From: Hygrocybe punicea
Lineage: Eukaryota > Basidiomycota > Agaricomycetes > Agaricales > Hygrophoraceae
Assembly (NCBI GenBank): GCA_963556145.1
Contig: OY744464.1
Location: 3,100,001-3,164,000, forward strand
Length of the DNA: 64,000 bases
Reading direction: 5' to 3'
Notes under the pieces: generated by a model
Databases searched by the model: none
Told to the model about the DNA's origin: nothing
What the model saw: the letters and a program-made list of their open reading frames with translations, nothing else
Made by a program: the position numbers and the translations under genes
Part shown: positions 56,588-64,000 of the stretch, piece by piece
Numbering within the stretch: the first letter of the stretch is position 1
Layout: every line of letters begins with the position of its first letter

Positions 56588-56950
56588 GCGGCCATGCTAG
56601 TCGGTATGCGTCGGGTTGCGTCGGGTTGCGTCGGGTTCGAGTGTGGATTGCTAGAGACATCGGGTTCGAGCGGATTCATGAGATATCGAGTTTATGGCCT
56701 CAGAGGGTCGAGGACCCTCTACAGCGCCGTCCCCAAATTCGCCATCGCCGTCATGTCCATCGCCCACCAACCCATTTCCAGTCACCCCTCTCGCTGTTTC
56801 GCCCCCATTTCACCCTGTGTTCACATCTATGGCCTCGCCGTCACCCCCAAGAGTGAACCACACCAAACGCCACCACCCCCATCATATTTCGTAGCCCTCT
56901 TTGGGCCCCCCGTCATATATTGTTGCCTTTGTCAGGCACACTCGTATTTC

Positions 56951-57195
56951 GTCACCTTCGTATAGCTGCCCCAGTTGGGCCCTCGTCTTTTGTCACCTTC
57001 GTATAGTTGCCCCAGTTTGGCCCTCGTCTTTCGTCACCTTCATATAGTTGCCCCAGTTGGGCCCTTGTCTTTCGTTGCCTTCATATAGTTGCCCCAGTTG
57101 GGCCCTCGTCTTTTGTCACCTTCGTATAGCTGCCCTAGTTGGGCCCTCATATTTCATCGCCATTGTATAGCTGCCCCAGTTGGGCACCCGAGTTC
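56951..57195. repeat. Tandem repeat, 41-bp unit, six copies
   Basis: Each unit contains TATAGTTGCCCCAGTTGGGC and a GTCACCTTC-like start. Copies differ by a few bases. Confidence 0.85.
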
Positions 57196-57785
57196 ATCGT
57201 ATGCCTTCTTCTTTGTTTCAGCTATGTCCTGATCTATCACTATGTTTTCATATGCTTTATCTTTTCTTCTTTCTCTTCCCCCTTCCCTTACTTCACTTTC
57301 TTCTCCCTGTGTAGCTGACTGGGGACAGTCAGAATTGCAGCACCCAGGAAGATGATACACCTGTATCACCGCTGAGCCCCGATTTGGTTTATTTTAGATT
57401 TCTTTCTTTTCTTATTTACTTCAGTATTTAAAGACTGTAGTAAATAGCAACAAACAAGAATCCTTTTCCCCTTTCACTTCGAGTTTGAGCTCTCTTGAGT
57501 GGCTTCGGAGACCCACAATCTCGCATTCACACTTGGTCCCCACAAGGACCTCAAGTGTATCAGTGGGTGACATGGTCCTCGAGTGTTAGCACTGCGGAGA
57601 TGTCAAATTAGGTGTTTCATACATAACTATCATTTCAACTGATTTCGTTTTGTCTTTCCTGTAGCCATTCTGTTTGTAAAAATGCCATCATGTTTGTCAC
57701 TCTAACGAATAATACAATATCAGAGAGCACACCAGTCACTGGGACCTTTCCCCTCCCTGGCCAACTTCTCCTTCGTGAGGCAATT
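57196..57785. other. Non-coding; diverged LTR-related sequence
   Basis: CTGACTGGGGACAGTCAG (near 57317) resembles GAGACTGGGGACAGTCTC (near 56372). GTAAATAGCAACAAACAAGAA near 57433 resembles part of the LTRs above. It is probably an older related LTR end. No gene. Confidence 0.5.
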
Positions 57786-59860
57786 TCACTGCAAGATCAT
57801 CTCGTCTAGAAAAAAATCATACTTATCTGGTAGCATTTCACGGCAGATTGCAAGAAACCCCCCAAACCAGACATTGGTTTGCTCTGCAACCGATGAGTTA
57901 AAGTACCACCCTTGCCCATCCATACCAATAAGCTCAGGAAACAGTGCCGGATTGCAATTTTCCTGACAAAAAGTGTCGCGTTCTGAGTGTTTGCATTTAA
58001 AATGAAAGACATCAACAGGAAGTGCAACGTTTGCAAAAGCAGGATCATCTTTGACAACCTTTTTCATAGAACAATTGTTGTGGAAAAAGATATGCGTGGG
58101 CATGTGTCCATGGATCCGAAACATTTGTTTGATCATTTCCTGTGCTCCTTTCAGCTTTCTTGAAATCTAAATAAAGTTTGCAGTTACCGCCACTGTGGAA
58201 ACTGCCTCTGCACCATAGAAAGTTTCTCGAGCAAGAATCATGCCACAGGGAGCCACAATGAGCTGCTCGATATGTGTTCTCTTCCTCCCAAACTGAGCAT
58301 GAACCTTCTTTGCATTAGTTGGAGAAGGATTGGTGTTTGGAGTGACGAGGTTGTTGTCATAAACATTGAAGAACTGATCTTGTTCATCATCAAATATCTG
58401 GATCAAGCTGGCTTCGTGAAGGATACCATCCTCTGGATGGGCTACCTGAGCACGTTGAAGTTGTTCCTTGAGCTGAAAGAAGGCTTGACCACGCTCGGTG
58501 TGAATTCTTTCAATTTCTTGGTGACTAGGGTCCATACATGTCTTCTTCGCGACTTGTACTGGAGAACTGCAGCCGACGATCGCACAGATGAAGTTGAGGT
58601 TGTCATGGAGATGGCAAAAATGGCTGCAATTGTTGGCAAGTGGTACATGGCAGTTGTGGCTACTGCAACAGGGACGTCCAACTTTGACACCATCAATGAC
58701 AACAGCGGTAACAATCTGATTGGCTGCAAGTGAAGGTAAGTTGTGATTCAAGAAACCACAAAAAGGGCTTGCCTTTTCCATCAGTTCCCTTGAATACACG
58801 GATACACTTGTCGCAATAGTGTCTTATTTCAGGTTGGCTGTAAAGCCAGATCAGGGCATTCCGTGCCTGCATTGCAGCAGTGAATTGATCCCGCTGTTCA
58901 CCGGTGTGAGGAACAACAAGCATTGACTGGCAAACTTGATGGTCCTCTAGTAGTAGAAGAATAATGAAAGCATCGTAGATGTGTCCAGGTTTCAGCGCAA
59001 AGCTAAAACTCCAACCCTGTGGCACGTTGTTGCCCTTTGAAAGTGCTTGATTATATGTTCGCACACAATTTGTTGCCGATTTCCATGCAATGTTCATATC
59101 CGTTTGCCAAAGGTTTATTATGCTGCGTTCAACAAACTGATGGGTTCCTACTTGTATTACATCCGCAATGTTGTCGTAGTAAGTACGAGTTCCATTTTTC
59201 ACGCGATATTCATGATGGTAGGTGATATGACACACTGTTATATACTGTCAGTAGTCGGCACATACAAGGATTTTAAACTGACCTTCACAATACAAAGGCA
59301 CACTCCACACAGCAAGAGCACCATGGCTAAGGGTATACAATACAGCCTGGCAAGGCTCTGTTTTCTTCAAACTTAGGCCCAGCCTTTTTCAATCACAATC
59401 TGTGTTCATACAGTGATGATGAGGTGGATACAAGCTCCAAGGAGATGCTGATATGTGATTATTAGTATCAACCATAGCATTATTTTGAAAGAATATACAT
59501 ATGAAAGCCAAGGTCATGGCCATGAACTTGAAACATTTCTTCGACTACCAGTGGGTTGTTGCCTGTTGTGGGACCCCCTTCATGCCAAATTGTGCCTTTG
59601 AGGCAATCCCAGAATTTGACAACAAGAGGGCGAGGGAAGTCACAGACACGGCTGAGAAAAATGATGACGGATGGTGGTAGAATAAGTGGTGGTTCGCCAA
59701 AGGGGTGGTCTGCAGGCTGTGCAAGAAATATCTTGTTCTTGAGTTTGGTGGCAAATGTTGTAAACGTGATTATCTTGCGAAGTGGGTCATCACCAAGTAC
59801 GTTTGCATGTTCTGTGATGAATTTCATGAGGGAGAGCATGTTACAGTGACTATTCAACAA
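57786..59860 (-). pseudogene. KDZ-associated CxC5/CxC6 protein, minus-strand copy with stop
   Basis: It parallels the plus-strand gene at 60049-62290 part by part. The first exon (59860 to about 59490) is leucine-rich. Then come KTEPCQAVLYTLSHGAL, YHHEYRVKNGTRTYYD, VVIDGVKVGRPCCSSHNC, FICAIVGCSSP, RGQAFFQLKEQLQRAQ, FGRKRTHIEQLIVAPCG and finally ALPVDVFHFKCKHSERD to the stop at 57786. A TGA at 59391-59389 interrupts exon 2 where Arg (CGA) is expected. One intron (58772-58724) appears to use a GC donor (AAAAG|GCAAGC). The cysteine clusters are typical of proteins linked to KDZ transposons. Apart from the stop it is well preserved. Confidence 0.8.
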
Positions 59861-60048
59861 CTACACAAAGCTGGCGGACTGGCAGACTGCCGGCGGACTG
59901 GCGGAGAACGTCTGACCGCCCCCAGATTTGTCCACGGGACATTGTCCATAAGTCCACCCGGCCATTACAAAGCTTTGGTGTTGTTTGTTGCGCCATACGG
60001 CTGAGCTTGAATGCTAAGTCAGAGATGCGCAATTTAGTTTTGCGCCAT

Positions 60049-62290
60049 ATGTCATTATCCTCCTTGCTCGAGACTGTCCGGGATTGCGATGAAAGTACAC
60101 TACTCTCTATCCCTCAATTTCTTTCTCTTTTCTCGCTGGTTTCCCACCTTCGAAGGCATCTTAGTTGGAGTCAAAGGCCTGATTCTACTGCTCTTCCCTT
60201 TCTCCTGCACAACAACATTGCAAACTTTCTCTGCTTAGCGCTTAACATCAACGACACGACTCTGCGCAAGATATGGCAAGCTCTCCGACCATTTTTGGTG
60301 GCTATACCGGAGGAACACGAGGATGATACCACGTATGACTCTGCACTGTACAACGCTTCCCTTCTTCCGCTATTCCTCGAATATGGACTCCCATCTGGCA
60401 TTGGTAGGAACAAAACCTTTTCTAATACTCATTCTCTTATAGTCTATTTTGCTTTGAACAGGCTTCTTTGACCTCTTCCCACCCACACAAACCTGTCTAG
60501 ATCCGAAATGTCGCATCAGCAGCAAGGGTTCAAATATCCGGGAACTGACTGATGTTTCCCCTTACGAGGTGGTTCTATTTACACGCTTCATGGGTGTGCT
60601 ACCGGTTTGGGCATACTCTGCCGTTTGTCCTGGTAACGCCGATGCTTGCATTATTGACATATTTCGTTGACATTGTTCTGTAGCCTGTAAAACCCGATAC
60701 TATCCAAACTACTATGTTCACGAAGGCCATTCTGTTCGTACGTACTACCCGGAAATCCCACAAATCATCCAAGTCTCGATGCACCATTATGTCGAAGCAA
60801 GCTTAGCTCGAGAGTTCACGAACCAAATGGTTTGTGCGTGGTATGTCGGTTGAATTATTGCTCACCCATTATAGGGCTGACAATTTTACAGGGTATCTGG
60901 AAGTAACTTAGCTCGCATATACAACCTCAATTTCAGGGACCCCGAAGCTAGGATCGTGCCTTTCCAGTGGCCTTACGAGCTCGCATTGACGTGCGACCAA
61001 GTGTGGGATTCATTTTTCACTTACGCCCTGTTGCTGGATCATGAGGAGCACGGGACTGTCCTCGAGTTGCCACACGTTGCACCTAGTCAAGTATCCCGCC
61101 TTCGCGCTGCACTGGAAGCTCGGACAGCGGCCATGGCTGGGCCCGGACAAGAATTCTGGAACCACGCCTGTGAACTCTGCTGCAAATACAGGACGACAGA
61201 AGCTGGTGTTGTCGGTATGTCGCTTTGCACTACAGTTGTGTTTACGCTTGACTAGAGCTTTTTCCCCAATAGAAGCCCTGCGTGCTACTGTCACCGACGG
61301 CATCAGCATCGGTCACCCTTGTTGTGGAGTACACGATTGCAAGGAGCCATTGCAATCTCAACGGAAAAGGTTTTGCGCTCGTCATAATGATATGAAGAAC
61401 TTGTGCGCGGTGACAACATGTTCGCGGCCTTGCGACCCTGGCTACAAGACGTGTGGAATACAAGACCACCGTCGACTCGAAGCGACTGGAAACGAACAAC
61501 GAACTGCGATGTTCCAATTACGGAAACGGCTGGAGCGGCTTAACACAACACAAATCGAAGATGCCCTCTCATCTGAACTTGGGGCTTCAGGGTCATCGTT
61601 GGATGTAGATGAAGACGCAGAGGTTAATACTGCAGTGGAATGCAATGACAAGTCACCGGAAGGTAACAAGCAACCTCGTATACGATTAAATCGCCGGCGC
61701 ACCCACAACGAACAACTCTGTGTTACCACCTGTGGTGTGATCCTGGGTCGTGCCACTTTCTTTGGCTCGGAAGCCGTCAACGGCGTCGTGGTCAGTGATA
61801 CCCGCCTGTCTCCATGCTTTAATTGACATGTTCACAGCTTTTTCACCAAAAACTTTTCCCTACTCCCCAGTCTGTCCCGGGTGTCAATTTCTTCGACAAC
61901 AACTGCCACATGAAAAAACACCTCAATGCGACAAACAACCATTATTTCGATCGATGTGCACTTCCGGTAGACGTATTTCACATGAAAACAAAGCATCGTG
62001 AATCCGATTCTTTTTGCAATGAATGGTGCAACCCTGCTCAATTCCCCGATCTCATTGAAGACGGCAAGTGGACTTTTAACTCTTCGGCGGCAGAAATAAC
62101 CAATGCGTGGTTTGGCGGCTTCAAGGCCGTTGTACGGGAAATGCGAGTGGATAGGTACAATTTTTTCCTTGATGAAATGATCAAGCAACGCAACCGTCTG
62201 ATTGTTGAGGATTTGTGTAAACGGCACGCACGTCCGTTTCAGATTCCTCGATGTGATCTTCTTGGTACTGGTTCTGGGGTTGTATATTAA
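60049..62290 (+). CDS. KDZ-associated CxC5/CxC6 cysteine-cluster protein, intact
   Basis: Six exons: 60049-60403, 60462-60632, 60684-60840, 60892-61214, 61273-61790 and 61838-62290. All introns are GT-AG and the phases agree, giving 658 aa. A start at 60007 would add 14 residues. An N-terminal helical part is followed by CLDPKCRI and ACKTRYYPNYYVHEG, the CxC5-type cluster. The CxC6-type cluster reads GISIGHPCCGVHDC, RFCARHNDMKNLCAVTTC and GYKTCGIQDHRRLE. Near the end are CALPVDVFHMKTKHRESD and an acidic/aromatic region. Such proteins accompany KDZ transposases in mushrooms; their role is unknown. It is the only fully intact gene of this group here. Confidence 0.9.
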
Positions 62291-62439
62291 GTAGGGTATC
62301 GCATTGCGCGCTATGTACAAAATAGCGCAATCAATTTGTTTCGCGCGCACGTTCCAAACAGAGAGCGCACACTTGAATAGGTTCCGCGCGCGCATTACAA
62401 CACGGAGCGCACATTCCAGCACGGAGCGCACATATAAAG

Positions 62440-62610
62440 TAGCGCGCGTTTACTGGGCTTATTTTGTGGCGCTAGTTTTTTTAGCGCGCAACTGCAAGTA
62501 GCGCGCATTTAATGTGCTTACTTTTAATAGCGCGCAACTGCAAGTAGCGCGCATTTGATGTGCTTGCTTTTAATAGCGCGCAACTGCACTGACGAGCGCA
62601 AGAGAATTAA
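62440..62610. repeat. GCGCGC-containing tandem repeat
   Basis: About two and a half copies of a unit near 50 bp with GCGCGCAACTGCAAGTAGCG and an AT-rich second half. GCGCGC words recur from about 62300 onward. Confidence 0.8.
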
Positions 62611-62815
62611 ATTGCGCGCAATATGTATGCAAATGCAACTGGTTGAACAATCACATTAAAGAGGATGACAGTCTGTGTAACTATAACAAAAGAGTGTTTA
62701 AAAGAAGTGTAGGTGAATGAGGAAGACGGTCATGTAAAAGTAAAAGGAATAAAAGAGTGTTCAGGGAAAGAAGGATCTTCGCACAGGGAGGGAAATCTTT
62801 CTTGTAGATATTGAT

Positions 62816-64000
62816 CTATGCCCAGGGATTGTGTCGAGGCTTTCCTGGAATGTGAAACCCAGAGCGAGCGACTGGCGACCACAACGTGCCAGCAGAAGGA
62901 GGGAGTGAGGTGGTTGATGCCGATGCAACACCTTCAGTATCTGGAACGATTGCAGGGAAGACTCCACCAGGACCTGCAACATTGTTCGCTGCAGGTGGAG
63001 TGGGTGGCAATGGCGAAAACGGGATACTGTGGTTGAATATCCCTAACTGCTCATCCATGTCGGTAACGTCGAACATCTCAGGGCCATCAAAGGTATCCAA
63101 ATCGCTCCAAGAAAAAGGTGAATTGCGGGCATTTCTCGCCGGGCTTGGAGGCTTTGAACCTGGGGTCACTGAAATAAGGTGGGTTTGAGATCACCCAGGC
63201 AATCGCTACCAGTAGCCATACCTCTTGGGCGTTTGACTTGCAAATCCTCATCACTTGTGTTGGTCTTAAAAGAATCATTGCGCTTCCTCGTTCCGGCATA
63301 GTTCCGGTCAGACCTGGTGATCCGATCATCGTCTGAACTACTGTTGTCGCTGATACTAAGCACCTCTGAATCTCCAGTGTATCGTCGATCAGGCCAGCAA
63401 GTCCAACAATGTGAAATATGACAACGTACCAACAATTTCGCGGCGTTGTACAGATATCTTCCCTCCATTGGTATTGTCATTGCGGCTCGTCGTGGAGTCA
63501 ACCGACCCCGAATCAGAATTGGAATCGGGATCCGGAGAGATTGCCTTGTGGTCCCTTACACTAGACTTGTGATCAGTCCCTCTTTTCCCTCTGATCAACT
63601 CAGTTGTGGATCCTGTCGTGTCATCAGAATCAGGTTCACTCTCTCCGTTTCTTGCACGTTCCGTGGCAACTTCCCAGTTAGAGTAAACAGTTTCTGGAAT
63701 ACCATGACGAGGAGCTGTTGGAGAGTCAGTGGGCTCCGGCTTTCTCGTCAAATGAACTAACCAATTCGGACGCAGTAATTTGTATACTTGCGACCCATAG
63801 AGCCTTTCGCAGCTGAGACATGGACACCTGTGGTTGTTGCCCTACGGACAACGAACAGGCTGGCATGATCCTTTCGCAACAAGACCCAATGAAATTTGCC
63901 TGAAGCTGGCCGACCATAACGTGTGTCGAGCCACGCGAATGCTTCTGGCAGCAGTTGGCGAAACCACTCATCAAGTTGGGTTTGATTCCAACTTAATTTA
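62816..64000 (-). CDS. Unrecognised gene, 5' end outside window
   Basis: At least three exons. The upstream part near 63996-63790 reads LDEWFRQLLPEAFAWLDTRY and GKFHWVLLRKDHASLFVVRR, resembling a domain in many uncharacterised basidiomycete proteins. An exon from about 63750 to 63430 is acidic and Ser-rich. Exon 63365-63222 and the last exon 63168-62816 (VTPGSKPPSPARNARNSPFS to the stop) join by GT-AG introns of 53-65 bp. The link between the first two parts changes frame and was not resolved. Function unknown. Confidence 0.6.

Overview
The window is nuclear DNA of a basidiomycete fungus, most likely an Agaricomycete. The genes carry many 45-65 bp introns, two with GC-AG ends. One is a fungal Atf1-type bZIP gene. 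The repeats are typical of mushroom genomes: Plavaka (CACTA-like) and KDZ DNA transposons, KDZ-associated CxC5/CxC6 cysteine-cluster genes and a Ty3/Gypsy element.

From 1 to about 17.2 kb the window is ordinary, compact gene space. It holds the end of a TPR-array protein, an Atf1-like bZIP factor, a BTB gene beside a decayed copy, an aldo/keto reductase, a small mitochondrial NDUFA4/MLRQ-like protein, a 1163-residue coiled-coil protein, an isochorismatase-fold hydrolase, ATP synthase subunit d (ATP7) and an NmrA-like protein. Exon structures were worked out by hand from splice sites and reading phase.

From 17.45 to 33.95 kb lies the 3' half of one broken gene, the co-chaperone STI1/Hop on the minus strand. 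Three elements separate its pieces: A (1.15 kb, 2-bp duplication GC), B (13.8 kb Plavaka, duplication TAG) and C (0.95 kb, duplication TTA). Removing them rejoins the STI1 coding text. Element B itself holds a decayed Plavaka transposase, a 320-bp hAT-like MITE with an 8-bp duplication, a second decayed gene, and a 6.4-kb Gypsy retrotransposon with identical 146-bp LTRs. The Gypsy element has a clear gag-pro -1 frameshift signal and a single UGA between pro and pol.

From 34.27 to 50.69 kb lies a 16.4-kb element (D) with inverted arms of about 1.5 kb. It carries a decayed KDZ transposase and two companion genes. A 5.1-kb near-palindromic foldback element (E) with a 7-bp duplication is inserted in its right arm.

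From 50.7 to 57.8 kb there is an LTR-flanked unit (54.0-56.6 kb) whose only long reading frame is a Pro/Ser-rich protein without polymerase, preceded by a decayed relative. From 57.8 to 62.3 kb two divergent KDZ-associated CxC5/CxC6 genes face away from each other; the plus copy is intact and the minus copy has a stop. The window ends inside an unrecognised minus-strand gene.
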